The notes under the pieces are model-generated. The model was not told where the DNA came from and ran no database searches. It was given only the letters and a program-made list of their open reading frames with translations. Below are positions 1 through 9,103 of a stretch of 64,000 bases of DNA, piece after piece (within the stretch, counting starts at the first letter, position 1; every line of letters begins with the position of its first letter). Both the position numbers and the translations under genes were made by a program. The DNA lies in the NCBI GenBank assembly GCA_000972765.1, contig CP011265.1, positions 3,159,001 to 3,223,000 of the forward strand, read 5' to 3'. Origin of the DNA: Verrucomicrobia bacterium IMCC26134 (GTDB taxonomy: Bacteria; Verrucomicrobiota; Verrucomicrobiia; Opitutales; Opitutaceae).

Positions 1-51
1 GCAGGCGCAGGCGACGAGAATGGAAGGTAAAATCAGGACGGAAGGTTTCAT
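1..51 (-). CDS. DUF4266-type small lipoprotein, 5' end only (partial)
   Basis: The start codon overlaps the stop of the thioredoxin gene in a TAATG arrangement (49-53), so the two are translationally coupled. The 17 visible codons read MKPSVLILPSILVACAC, a short lipoprotein-like signal with Cys at its end. In other bacteria a small DUF4266 lipoprotein sits in the same cluster as ApbE, a TlpA-like thioredoxin and DUF3570, and this is the expected place for it. Everything after codon 17 lies outside the window, so the family call rests on position and signal peptide only. Confidence 0.5.
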   Translation of the reverse strand, partial: MKPSVLILPSILVACAC

Positions 52-551
52 TATTTTTCCTCAATAAGTTTAATAATCTCGGCGCGGAGCTTCTGACCAT
101 CGGCGTCGCCGTGGAATCCGCTGTGCATGAGGCGGAGCACGCCATGACGGTCGAGCAAGTAGCACGTCGGCATGGCGGGTGGTTGAATAGCCGCGACCAT
201 CTTTTGCCCGCTATCGCGGACGGTGGCAAAGGCAGGAGCGAAGCGTTTGATGAACTCATCGAAGGGCGCGGCTTTTTTGTCCACGCTGACCGCGATCAGA
301 GTGAAGCCAAGAGGCGCCAGTTCGGTTTGCAGCGCGCTGTAGAAGGGAAATGACGCCTTGCAAGGCGCGCACCAAGTCGCCCAGAAATCGATCAAGACCA
401 CTCGCCCCTCGTGCGGCGGAAGCGATCCTTCGAGTGAAAAGGTCGCGAGCTCAGGAAAAGGCGCACCGACCTTGACCTCGGCAGAAGCGACAAAAGCGCC
501 CAGGACGAGACCCAGCAGGCAAGCCAACGATGTATTTTTAGGAGACCACAT
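51..551 (-). CDS. TlpA-like periplasmic thioredoxin
   Basis: A 166-aa secreted thioredoxin-fold protein. Residues 1-24 form a signal peptide ending ASA. The redox motif WCAPC has its cysteines at 61 and 64, and the cis-proline loop reads MPT near 126-128. The fold points to thiol-disulfide exchange in the periplasm, most likely keeping a partner reduced. It is third in a minus-strand operon after DUF3570 and ApbE: its start overlaps the end of apbE by 14 bp, and its stop overlaps the start of a small lipoprotein gene. This grouping suggests a flavinylated envelope electron-transfer module, an inference from context. The redox partner is not identifiable here. Confidence 0.85.
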   Translation of the reverse strand: MWSPKNTSLACLLGLVLGAFVASAEVKVGAPFPELATFSLEGSLPPHEGRVVLIDFWATWCAPCKASFPFYSALQTELAPLGFTLIAVSVDKKAAPFDEFIKRFAPAFATVRDSGQKMVAAIQPPAMPTCYLLDRHGVLRLMHSGFHGDADGQKLRAEIIKLIEEK

Positions 552-1524
552 ATTTGAAAAATCCTCTGGATTGATGAACCGAATGATCGGTGACGATGCG
601 GGCTTCCGCGCCCATGATCTCGGAGGCCAGATTTAATCCGGATTCCGGCCCGAGAATAAAAATTGCCGTGGAAAGCGCGCCTGCAAGCAGACAGGACGGC
701 GCGACTACGGTGACCTGCCGGCACCCATTTGCGACCGGCCAGCCAGTGGCCGGATTGACGATGTGACCAAAGCGCTTACCTTCGATCGAGAAGCCACGCA
801 GGTAATCACCTGAGCATGCCACGCCGACATTTGTAGCCGCGAGACTGCCTTTGCAGGGACCGGCGGGGTCGGACGGGTTCTCGAGTCCGATGTGCCAGCC
901 GGGTTTACCCGGAGGAGCACCGAAGGCCATCAGGTCATGACCGAAGTCCACCAGGATATCATCGAGACCATGGGCACGGGCGAGGGCGGCAACCGCATCG
1001 ACCGCGTATTCCTTACCCCAGCCGCCGAAGTCCAGCGCCATGCCGGCCTCGGGCAGGCGAACCTTGCCGTGGGCACGCTGCACCTTTGCCCAGCCGACAA
1101 GACGAAGCGCGGAGGAAATCTCGGCAGCGGAAGGGATGCGTGGAACCGCTGCCTTGTAATCCCATAGCCTCAGCACCGGCGTGGCGGTCACGTCCATGAC
1201 CCCCTTGGTCATGAAGTGCAGAGAAGCACAAAAGTTAAGCATGTGCTCCATTTCGCTATCCACCGGAATCCAGACGCCGGCTCCGGCAGCGGCGTTTATC
1301 CGGCTGACGAGACTATCGGGACGGAAACGCGAATACCTGGCTTCGAACGCGGCCACCCAGGCGACGGCGGCGGACTCAAAGCGGCGGGCGCGCCCGCCAT
1401 CCTCACACACAAACTGCAGCTCGCAAATTGTGCCAAGGGCGGGCCAGCGACATTTATGCAGCTCCGCACCTGAGGCGCGGGATGCAACCCTGGGAGCCGG
1501 CATGGACTCGACGCTGGTGCTCAT
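538..1524 (-). CDS. apbE: FAD:protein FMN transferase (ApbE family)
   Basis: A 328-aa ApbE-family protein. ApbE enzymes attach FMN from FAD through a phosphodiester bond to Thr or Ser of target proteins, usually in the periplasm. Visible family motifs are DFGGWGKEYAVD (FAD/Mg site), GHIVNPATGWPV near the C-terminal third and the ALSTAIFILG segment. The N-terminus (MSTSVESMPAPRVASRASG) has no clear signal peptide or lipobox, which is unusual for an exported ApbE, so the true start or location is uncertain. The gene lies 5 bp after the DUF3570 gene and overlaps the thioredoxin gene. No protein with an obvious flavinylation motif is seen in the window. Confidence 0.9.
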   Translation of the reverse strand: MSTSVESMPAPRVASRASGAELHKCRWPALGTICELQFVCEDGGRARRFESAAVAWVAAFEARYSRFRPDSLVSRINAAAGAGVWIPVDSEMEHMLNFCASLHFMTKGVMDVTATPVLRLWDYKAAVPRIPSAAEISSALRLVGWAKVQRAHGKVRLPEAGMALDFGGWGKEYAVDAVAALARAHGLDDILVDFGHDLMAFGAPPGKPGWHIGLENPSDPAGPCKGSLAATNVGVACSGDYLRGFSIEGKRFGHIVNPATGWPVANGCRQVTVVAPSCLLAGALSTAIFILGPESGLNLASEIMGAEARIVTDHSVHQSRGFFKYVVS

Positions 1525-1529
1525 GCCGA

Positions 1530-2780
1530 TCAGCGCGAGAGTTTAAAGCCGACCGTGAAGACGTTGGCGCTGGAATAGGCGGACTGTGGCGTGTCCCCGT
1601 CGAGACCATGCATCAGGTATCGTTCGTAGGCGAAATCCAGCGAACAATGATCGTTGATGATGTAGCCCAGCTTCAACCCCAGATTAACGGTCTCCAACTT
1701 GGAGAGACGATAGTCGGAAGAGTAAAACGGGCCTTTTCCGGTGCCGGTCTCAAAGAGTGGATCGTAGGACGTCACGACGCCGGCGGCGTCGAGATTTGTA
1801 TAATAGAAGTCGGCGGCGGACTGCCGCGAATACCGAAGGACAGGCTCAATCAAAAAGTGCGTTCCAGCGCGCTGCACCCACTTCAACTCCACCGTATGGC
1901 TTTTGATGCCGAAGGTGTCCTGATAATATCGATACGAACCGTCGAGTGCGGCATCCAGCTTCTCAAAGTGCCGGTTGGTGCCGAGAAAAACGCTGACCTT
2001 TTCCTTTTCACGGGGACGGTTTTCCGGAGGCGTGTAGTAAGTGCCGGGATCGACATCCAGATTCTTGGTCGAAACGATCTTGTAGGGATCGCTCATGAAA
2101 CCGGTGGAGCGACCGTAGCTAACATTGGCCGTGACGGACATCTCGGGAGATAGAAGCTGGGTGGCCCCGATAATGAGATCGTCACCGGTCTTGTAACGAT
2201 CACGGGACCAAAACTTCTCCATGATCCGGTCGTCGGTATGGCCCCAACCGAGCAACAAGGTGGTGTTTTTCTGGTTAAAATCGGTGAGCGTATTGATCGA
2301 ATACCCATTGGAAACGTAGTCGCTCTCGCGGCTGACGCCGTAGCTCACGGCGACATTCAACCGCTTGAACTGGTAGGCTACATTGGCGTCCCACGCTTTG
2401 CGCTCCTCCTCCATGTGCGAGGAGGGAATGGCGGCGCCAGGGGCGGCAGGTTGCTCTCCGGTGGGGGTGGCGCCGGCGATGGTATCGATCAAGCCCATGA
2501 CCTTGATCCGGGCATCAGGCGTGATATTAGCCTCGACCAAGGCATACTGCGAATCGACACGGATGCGGTGATCATCCTCCTGCCAAGATTGCGCCTTCAG
2601 CGTGAGGCTGTCCTCGGCCTGAGCGGGCCGAGTCTGGGCGAGCGCGGCGATGGTGCCGAGACATCTCAGAAATTGACCGGCGCGGTCACGCCGAAAACGT
2701 TTCACATCCCCGCGAAGAGCAACGGCGTTGAGCGGTGCGGATAACTTATCGGGTGAAGGGGAGGAGGTATGGCAAGTCAC
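1530..2780 (-). CDS. DUF3570 outer-membrane beta-barrel protein
   Basis: A 416-aa protein first in the minus-strand ApbE/thioredoxin operon. The mature part opens with EDSLTLKAQSWQEDDHRIRV, typical of DUF3570, and continues with alternating amphipathic strands rich in Tyr, Ser and Arg, as in outer-membrane barrels, ending VFTVGFKLSR. The first 55 residues contain RFRRDRAGQFLRCLGTIAALAQTRPAQA, a likely signal region ending near residue 55, so the real start may be downstream of the one given. DUF3570 proteins recur with ApbE, TlpA-like and DUF4266 genes; their biochemical role is not established. The upstream 400 bp is AT-rich and must carry the operon promoter. Confidence 0.8.
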   Translation of the reverse strand: MTCHTSSPSPDKLSAPLNAVALRGDVKRFRRDRAGQFLRCLGTIAALAQTRPAQAEDSLTLKAQSWQEDDHRIRVDSQYALVEANITPDARIKVMGLIDTIAGATPTGEQPAAPGAAIPSSHMEEERKAWDANVAYQFKRLNVAVSYGVSRESDYVSNGYSINTLTDFNQKNTTLLLGWGHTDDRIMEKFWSRDRYKTGDDLIIGATQLLSPEMSVTANVSYGRSTGFMSDPYKIVSTKNLDVDPGTYYTPPENRPREKEKVSVFLGTNRHFEKLDAALDGSYRYYQDTFGIKSHTVELKWVQRAGTHFLIEPVLRYSRQSAADFYYTNLDAAGVVTSYDPLFETGTGKGPFYSSDYRLSKLETVNLGLKLGYIINDHCSLDFAYERYLMHGLDGDTPQSAYSSANVFTVGFKLSR

Positions 2781-3193
2781 CCGATCACCCTATCACAACA
2801 AAATGAATACAAGATGAATTGAATATGAATTTAGTTTAATAAAAAATATGTAAACAACTCCTCATTAGTAGGTAATAGAATAAAAATAAACGAATTACGT
2901 TAAGTTCTGACTGAGCAGTATGTTACCTGCGACTGCGGTCCTCGAGCGACAGTTTTAAACTCGTTTGATGTAGGGGCCGGCAGAGCGGAAGTGACCATGA
3001 TCGCAGCTGCTATAAAAACGAAATGTAAACCAAGTCATAAAACATCTCGACAGGCGGGAGGGTAACGTAGACCGAAACAAGCATTCGAAAATCGCCCGCC
3101 GACCTACGTCCGGGCGGCGATAAAAACCTCCCCGCTCGTCGCAACGTGTAAAGTTGCGTGTTGGTGCGAGGACGTCTAAGTGCAAAGCCCGCA
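2781..3193. other. AT-rich intergenic region between divergent operons
   Basis: This 413-bp gap separates the minus-strand DUF3570 operon from the plus-strand exporter gene and should hold both promoters. The part next to DUF3570 (about 2810-2900) is strikingly AT-rich compared with the surroundings. On the minus strand TTTACA followed by AT-rich sequence near 2830-2860 could serve as a weak promoter, but no confident -35/-10 pair can be assigned. A GC-rich imperfect inverted repeat (CGCCCG ... CGGGCG) lies around 3092-3118. No convincing gene is present. Confidence 0.4.
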
Positions 3194-4426
3194 ATGTCCT
3201 CCCCATCGTCCGCTAACCATACTCAAACTGACTTTAATATCGCAGGACGGTCCGGTGCGCAACAGGCGCGGGGGTTGGTATTGATCCTCGGTATTCTGAC
3301 GGCAATCGGGCCACTGGCGATAGACATGTATCTGCCGGCCTTGCCGGAAATCGCAAGTGAACTGGGCGCGGATGCTGGCGCGGTGCAATTAACCCTGTCG
3401 GTATTCATGATGGGCATGGCGGTGGGGCAGGCTTTTTACGGTCCGATCGCCGATAGGTTCGGGAGGCGCGCGCCCCTGTTGGCAGGATTGGTGGTGTTTT
3501 CGATCGCGGCCTTCGAATGCGCCGGCGCGCAGTCGATGCGCGCTCTGCTGTTTTGGCGCCTGGTGATGGCGCTGGGCGGGTCTGCCAGCATGGTCATTCC
3601 CAGGGCGGTGGTCCGGGATCGCTTCGCGACGAAGGACTCCGCGCGGGTGTATTCTGCGCTCATGCTGATCCTCGGCGTGTCGCCGATCCTGGCGCCAACC
3701 CTGGGTGGATGGATGCTGGGTGCCACAGGGTGGCGTGCGATTTTTTGGGTGCTTTCAGGCGTGGGGATAGCAAGCACAATTGCGGTGGCGTGGGGGCTGG
3801 AAGAGTCTTTACCGCCCGATAAAAGAACGGCCGGCGGACTCGGACCCGTGCTGCGCACGTATGGCGAGCTGTTGAGAAATCGCAGTTTTCTGGGCGTGGT
3901 GCTGGCGGCGGGGCTGACCCTTGGCGGCTTATTCGCCTACCTGTCGGCGTCGGCGTTTGTATTTATTCAACTGCACGGTCTGACACCTTCTCAGTATGCG
4001 CTGGTGTTCGGCCTTAACGCAGCGGGCATGATCGGGGCCTCGCAATTGAACTTGCGGCTGGTCGGGCGCTTCTCGCTGCGCGGAGTGCTCGGGACGGCGC
4101 TCTTCGTAAATGGACTGGCGGGGCTGGCGCTGGTGCTCGCGGCAGCGACGGGCTGGGGCGGACTGACAGGCCTGATCGCGCTGCTTTTTTTAAGCATGTC
4201 AGCCACGGGCGTGATATTCCCCAATATCTCTGCGCTGGCCATGGCGCCGTTCGGCGCGGTGGCAGGGAGTGCGTCAGCTTTGCTAGGCGTATTCCAGTTT
4301 GGCCTGGCGGCGGCGGCGGGAGCAGGCATCGGGCTGGCCCACAACGACACGGCGCTGCCGATGGCGATCGGGCTCGCCGCCTGCGCGGTGGCGGCGTGGG
4401 GAGTTTTTCGAACGCTGGCGAACTGA
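3194..4426 (+). CDS. Bcr/CflA-type multidrug efflux MFS transporter
   Basis: About 410 aa with roughly 12 hydrophobic segments. The N-terminal helix reads AIGPLAIDMYLPALPEIA, the hallmark of the Bcr/CflA subfamily of drug:H+ antiporters. The MFS loop 2-3 motif follows as GPIADRFGRRAPLL. These inner-membrane pumps expel drugs such as bicyclomycin or chloramphenicol, but the substrate here is unknown. The longer open frame begins at 3158, but MSSPSSANHTQ at 3194 is the better start because the upstream extension is basic and not family-like. It is convergent with the solute-binding protein gene that follows. Confidence 0.85.
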   Translation: MSSPSSANHTQTDFNIAGRSGAQQARGLVLILGILTAIGPLAIDMYLPALPEIASELGADAGAVQLTLSVFMMGMAVGQAFYGPIADRFGRRAPLLAGLVVFSIAAFECAGAQSMRALLFWRLVMALGGSASMVIPRAVVRDRFATKDSARVYSALMLILGVSPILAPTLGGWMLGATGWRAIFWVLSGVGIASTIAVAWGLEESLPPDKRTAGGLGPVLRTYGELLRNRSFLGVVLAAGLTLGGLFAYLSASAFVFIQLHGLTPSQYALVFGLNAAGMIGASQLNLRLVGRFSLRGVLGTALFVNGLAGLALVLAAATGWGGLTGLIALLFLSMSATGVIFPNISALAMAPFGAVAGSASALLGVFQFGLAAAAGAGIGLAHNDTALPMAIGLAACAVAAWGVFRTLAN

Positions 4427-4455
4427 AGCAAGGCAGGTGTCGTAAGCGGCTAAAG

Positions 4456-5901
4456 CTACCGGACAGGGGCGGCAGCAGAGGCGGCAGGCGCGGACATGCC
4501 GTCATCGCGCAGAAAGACATTTCGCTCGATCAATGTCTTCATCTCACGCTGCGCTTGCGCGAGACGTTCGCGCGCCTCAGGTAACAGCACGGCCGGATCG
4601 GTTATTTGCTCCTGATTCACCCGATCCACCAGTGCGATCAGCACATCGGAGAGGCGCGCGACCACCAGATCGTTATAGGGGGAACTCGTTCGGGCGGGGA
4701 CGTTGCCGGCCTGAGAAATAAAGAGCTGGCCGGACACCTGACCCGAAAAATACGGATCCGGTGCGGAGAAGATCGGATCGCTCCATGAAGCCTTTGCGGG
4801 TGGAATGATTGTGGTCTTGGCGAAGAACTTGGCGTGGGTGTCGCGGTCAAGGTAGAGCCGTTTGGCGAAAGCCCACGCGGCCTCGAAATCACGCGTCGTT
4901 TTGGGAATGCCGAGCATCGTGCCGCCGATCACGCTGGTGCGCAGCCCGCCCTTTTCCCAAGCGGGCAAGGGCATGAGCTTCAGTTTACCGGCGAGCGTGG
5001 GCATATCCTTCTTCCACACTCCCCCCAGCCAATCAGGCATGAGTGACGCGATTACTGTGCCGCGCATCTTGAGGGTGTTGCCCGGCGCGGTGAACTCGGC
5101 CGCATCCACCACCACGCGTTTGGGGCCGCCACACCAGGTCGCCAGCGTCGCCAGCACGAAGGCGTTGCGTTCCGAGTTGATAAAAACGTGTTCGCGTTCG
5201 TCAAATAAGGTGCCTCCCGACTGTAGCATTAAAATCTCGAGCAACTGGCGCTGGGTCGCCCAGAAATTCAGCGGATAACGATCGGGCCGGCCGTCCCCGT
5301 CTTCGTCCACCATAAGCGGTCGCATCGCAGCAAAAAAGTCCTCCCACGTCTCGACCTTGGAGAGATCGATGCCCGCCGTCTCGACAATATCAGAGCGGTA
5401 AACCAGCAGGACGGGATGCACGTCGTGCGGGATGCCGAATATGCGCCCGCGTGAAGTCCAGGGAGCAAAAGACGGACCGTTGATGGCATCGAGCAAGCCT
5501 TCCGCGTGCAACCGGTCGGTGATGTCCACGAAACCTATGTCTCCCACCGGCCCGGTAAAGGTCTTAGCCGCGACCGAGCGCTCAGTCTCGACCAAATCGG
5601 CGACTGGTGTGCCCGACATAAATCCGGAAAGAAGACGCCGCTCCAGTGCCGTCATATCGATCAGCAGAGTCTCAATCTGGGTAGCGGGCGTCGCTTGCTC
5701 GCTGTCCCAATCTCTGGCCACGCGGTCGTAGACGTCTTGGTGTGCCTTGTTGAACAACCATATCTTCATGCCGCTTTTCTGAGCTGAGGAACGGGGTAAA
5801 ACGATGGCCGCGGCGCCGATAGTCAAGGCGAGCAACACCCAAACGGCCGGAGTGGTAACGGCGAACAAATCAACCAGACGTTTTTTGATTTCAGTTAGCA
5901 T
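4456..5901 (-). CDS. Extracellular solute-binding protein (ABC sugar type)
   Basis: About 481 aa. The start MLTEIKKRLVDLF at 5901 is preferred; the frame stays open to 6141 but the extension looks non-coding. Residues 17-36 form one hydrophobic segment (signal anchor or uncleaved signal) followed by a bilobal-type sequence, KIWLFNKAHQDVYDRVARDW, typical of cluster B/family 1 sugar-binding proteins. Later segments (FGIPHDVHPVLLVYRSDIV, AMRPLMVDEDGDGRPDRYPL, GGTMLGIPK) fit that family. It should capture a carbohydrate outside the membrane for an ABC importer, but no permease or ATPase gene is nearby, so it may be an orphan or serve a distant transporter. The ligand cannot be predicted. Confidence 0.8.
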   Translation of the reverse strand: MLTEIKKRLVDLFAVTTPAVWVLLALTIGAAAIVLPRSSAQKSGMKIWLFNKAHQDVYDRVARDWDSEQATPATQIETLLIDMTALERRLLSGFMSGTPVADLVETERSVAAKTFTGPVGDIGFVDITDRLHAEGLLDAINGPSFAPWTSRGRIFGIPHDVHPVLLVYRSDIVETAGIDLSKVETWEDFFAAMRPLMVDEDGDGRPDRYPLNFWATQRQLLEILMLQSGGTLFDEREHVFINSERNAFVLATLATWCGGPKRVVVDAAEFTAPGNTLKMRGTVIASLMPDWLGGVWKKDMPTLAGKLKLMPLPAWEKGGLRTSVIGGTMLGIPKTTRDFEAAWAFAKRLYLDRDTHAKFFAKTTIIPPAKASWSDPIFSAPDPYFSGQVSGQLFISQAGNVPARTSSPYNDLVVARLSDVLIALVDRVNQEQITDPAVLLPEARERLAQAQREMKTLIERNVFLRDDGMSAPAASAAAPVR

Positions 5902-6163
5902 GGGTTTCTGGAGTGGATGGGCTCGTTTCAATGAGGGGATAAATAAAACGGGGGAATATCGCACCCTTTTCTGGCGGCAGAGAGAGCAGCGGATTCGATG
6001 CCATTCGGTCGGTGTTTTGAATGGAAGACGATGAATAAATCGAGCGACCCGCACATGAGCCACGGTCCAGCAACTGGGGAGGGACCGTGCGGAGTATCCG
6101 CAGGCGCTCAGGCAAAAGGGAATGAAACTGCCCGCCATCACCCGTTCGTAGACGCTTCAATGA

Positions 6164-9103
6164 TCACCCCGGTCCACGTCGCCTCCATTTACGAAAACCG
6201 GACCAGGCAAAGAAGCCACCCAGCAGCCACACCCAGGAAGGCGCGGGCGTTTCCTTAAAGCTCAGCGCCGCGTTTTGATCGAGTTTCTGGCGCTCGCTCA
6301 CGTCGAGCATCCGCGACTGCGCGGAGTTCTCCACCACGATGTAGCTAGTCGAAGGCAGCATCACGCCAGTGTCGCGGCTTTCTTTCACCAGCGTCTTCAG
6401 GTCAATACCGGCGTCGCCCGGGGTGCGATCATGGTCTTGCTGGGCGAGGTGCAAAGCGACGGCCTTCGCCCATGGCGAGGTCACGTCCACCAGCGTGACC
6501 GAAGCAACAGACTTCCACTTTTCTGCCATAGGCGACCAATACTCGAGCGGCGCGTCAGCCTGGGCGTTTTTGAAGCGCAGCATACGGCCCGGCACGAGCG
6601 GGCGGATGGATTTACCCAGACGGAGCAGGGGTATATCGATGTCACCCGACACCGGCCAGGTGGTGAATGAACCGGTCGCGTCAAAACCCTGCACCTCGAG
6701 TGCCGGCAGCAGGTCGAGCCAAGCCTCCGCCACGCCCGGAGCAGGCGCCTGGGCCGGATTCTTGCGACTCAAAATCACAAAAACCGGACGCGGCGGCGGC
6801 GTTTGACCGGTTGCGCCATCAAGCTCGATTTCGCGGTGGCGGCGGATTGCCTGCGCGAGCGCGAGGTCGGGCGCGAAGCCTCCGCGCAAGGGCAAAGCGG
6901 CGAGCGAGGCCGTCGTCACCGCCTGCGCGTCTGGCAAGGCAACGGTTTCATAGTTCGCCAGTGTCACCCGGGGCGGACGGGCGGCGGGATAGCGCGCGGC
7001 CAGTTGGGCGAGCGCAACGGGCAGATCGCCGTCGAAGCCGTTATCCGCTGAACGGTCCACGATGACATGAAGATAGGGTGCACGTTGCGTCGGAGGCGGC
7101 GGGTTGGCCGAGAAGCCTCCGGCGATCACACTGCCGCGTTCGGATGACACGCGAACCGGACGCAATAATGCGCCGATGCGCATGAGCACCGCCGCAGGGT
7201 CATTCGAGTGTTCGGCCAGACTGGCGGCGTCTAGTCCGGCAGGCACCAGGAAATCCATCTCCACCACGCTCGGCTTGCCAGCAACGACAGGAAACACCCG
7301 CAGTTCGAGCGCATCGGGCGTGATGTAAAAAAGCAGTCCCGGATCGCGCCTCTCGCTGTCACGAATCATGGTGTAAACCCAAAGCGCGGTCTTCTTTTCT
7401 GTGATGCGTCCCGGCACCGGCTTGCCGTCAACATAGAGCCGGAATCCGCTCACGAAGATCCCGGCGGGCAAGCGCAGCCTGTGCGCGTATTCTGCATTGG
7501 TCTCGCCGTTGTTCTTGAGGGTCAAGGAACACGTGACGAGGGTCGCGCCAGCCTCAGACAGGGTTAAACGCAGGTCGAGGCTCTCCTCGGCAACTGTTCG
7601 CGGGGGGCTGGACTGGCGCGGCATATGATTACGTTGCCGGTTGGTGCTGCCGCCGAAGATTCCACTTCCGCGTCGGGTTGGATCCGATGATACCGCCGCT
7701 CTGGTCTCGCCAAGGAATACCTTTTCAAGCCGTCCCAGTTTATCATCAGGCAGCACCAGATTATCAAACACCAGCCACGCGTAATAATCCGAGAGCAGCG
7801 GATAATAGATTCCGTTTTTATAGCTGCGATGGTTGGCCAGCGCACGGCGCAAATTCACCAGGCTGGAAGAGTAGCGGATCGAGCCTTCCTTGATCGCCGG
7901 AGCATATACATAGTCGAGAGCGGCGTTGAGCGCGGCTTTGTCGGCGAGCGACCGCACCGTAAAAAACCCCGGTAGCAGCAGGAAGCAAATCGCCCCGGCA
8001 GCAAAGTGCCGACGCCGCGAGCCGCGACGGGCTTTGTTCAACAAGCAGAGATGCAGAATCAACAACAGCGTGGGTGCCAGAACAAGGAAACCCGCGCCCA
8101 TCAGAACCACGCCGATAACGGAGAGCGGCAGAAAGGGCAGGAACACCACGAAGAAATAAAGAGTGAAGGGCAACGTCGCGCAGAGCAGTCCGAAACTAAA
8201 CACTGGCCGCCGGGCATGTTGCCACGAAGCGAGCAGCAGCACGATGGCGTTGACGGCAGTGAGCATGTAAACTTCCCACGCTTGAAAGTCGTTCGGGAAT
8301 GGAATCTCGCGATTCAGCAATAAGCCGCCTACCGGAATAGCCAGCGCGAAGACGAGGATGGCAACGCGCTCGAAGGCGGGGCGCCAAGTCTCGATATCGC
8401 GAAGACCGAGCGCGAGCGCCCGGATGACTCCCACAAACATCGCCAGCCCGCAGCCGATCATAAACGTGGCCATGACGAGCGCGCCGAAGGCAAACAAGCC
8501 GTCGCTTAGCCGGAGGCTTTGGAAGATCAGATAAAGCAACACCGGTGCGCCAATCGCGATCGTGAGACTCACCCCCACCGCCCGGCCGCTGCTTTTTGGC
8601 ACGCGCGCACAGGCGATGCGCATCAGTCCCCAGAAGAGCGGCACCATCGCGAACGCGAACTGGTTGTAGAGATAACGCTCCGGCGGATAGATCCACGCGA
8701 TCACGGAGGCGGGCAGAAGCTGGTTCTCCATCCAGCTCATTGCCAGCCACAGGTAGGCGACATGCACCAGCACCGCCGGCACGCCCCACCACGCGGAACG
8801 GGCGGCCGCCAGACCGGAGTCGTCGCTCGCCCGGCGCATGCGTTGCTTGACCAGCCCGTAAATCGTCAGCGCCGCCCCGAGGTCGAACAGGCCGGCAAGA
8901 CCGAGAATCAACGCACGCCCGCGCTGACTGGCGTCCATGTTGCCCTCGATCAAGGCGTAGCCCTGAAGGTTAAGCAGCAGCAGCACCAGGACGGGGAGCG
9001 CCCATAGCCAAAGCACTGCCCCCGGCCCTAGGATCACGGCGGGCAGAAGCGGACGAGGCGCTGCCGGTTCAGTCGCGGGAGGCAGGGAGGGATGTGCGTC
9101 CAT
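6164..9103 (-). CDS. MSEP-CTERM-type membrane protein, presumed XrtK substrate
   Basis: A 979-aa protein whose start overlaps the end of the exosortase K gene by 35 bp. Roughly residues 1-400 contain about ten hydrophobic helices. A VIT-like beta domain follows, recognisable from DPGLLFYITPDALELRVFPV near 600. Next comes a VWA-like segment beginning YLHVIVDRSADN near 680. The last 30 residues form a sorting-signal-like tail: a short motif (TPAPSW), a hydrophobic stretch VWLLGGFFAW and a basic cluster RKWRRRG. Exosortase K loci are known for a single dedicated neighbour called MSEP-CTERM, and this gene fits by position and architecture. The literal MSEP motif is not conserved here. Function is unknown; surface anchoring after XrtK processing is inferred. 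Confidence 0.75.
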   Translation of the reverse strand: MDAHPSLPPATEPAAPRPLLPAVILGPGAVLWLWALPVLVLLLLNLQGYALIEGNMDASQRGRALILGLAGLFDLGAALTIYGLVKQRMRRASDDSGLAAARSAWWGVPAVLVHVAYLWLAMSWMENQLLPASVIAWIYPPERYLYNQFAFAMVPLFWGLMRIACARVPKSSGRAVGVSLTIAIGAPVLLYLIFQSLRLSDGLFAFGALVMATFMIGCGLAMFVGVIRALALGLRDIETWRPAFERVAILVFALAIPVGGLLLNREIPFPNDFQAWEVYMLTAVNAIVLLLASWQHARRPVFSFGLLCATLPFTLYFFVVFLPFLPLSVIGVVLMGAGFLVLAPTLLLILHLCLLNKARRGSRRRHFAAGAICFLLLPGFFTVRSLADKAALNAALDYVYAPAIKEGSIRYSSSLVNLRRALANHRSYKNGIYYPLLSDYYAWLVFDNLVLPDDKLGRLEKVFLGETRAAVSSDPTRRGSGIFGGSTNRQRNHMPRQSSPPRTVAEESLDLRLTLSEAGATLVTCSLTLKNNGETNAEYAHRLRLPAGIFVSGFRLYVDGKPVPGRITEKKTALWVYTMIRDSERRDPGLLFYITPDALELRVFPVVAGKPSVVEMDFLVPAGLDAASLAEHSNDPAAVLMRIGALLRPVRVSSERGSVIAGGFSANPPPPTQRAPYLHVIVDRSADNGFDGDLPVALAQLAARYPAARPPRVTLANYETVALPDAQAVTTASLAALPLRGGFAPDLALAQAIRRHREIELDGATGQTPPPRPVFVILSRKNPAQAPAPGVAEAWLDLLPALEVQGFDATGSFTTWPVSGDIDIPLLRLGKSIRPLVPGRMLRFKNAQADAPLEYWSPMAEKWKSVASVTLVDVTSPWAKAVALHLAQQDHDRTPGDAGIDLKTLVKESRDTGVMLPSTSYIVVENSAQSRMLDVSERQKLDQNAALSFKETPAPSWVWLLGGFFAWSGFRKWRRRGPG

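Noticed and set aside
5902-6141. An 80-residue N-terminal extension of the solute-binding protein
   Set aside because: It is rich in Arg, Cys and Trp, lacks a signal peptide and would place the real signal anchor at residue 97; the start at 5901 is better.
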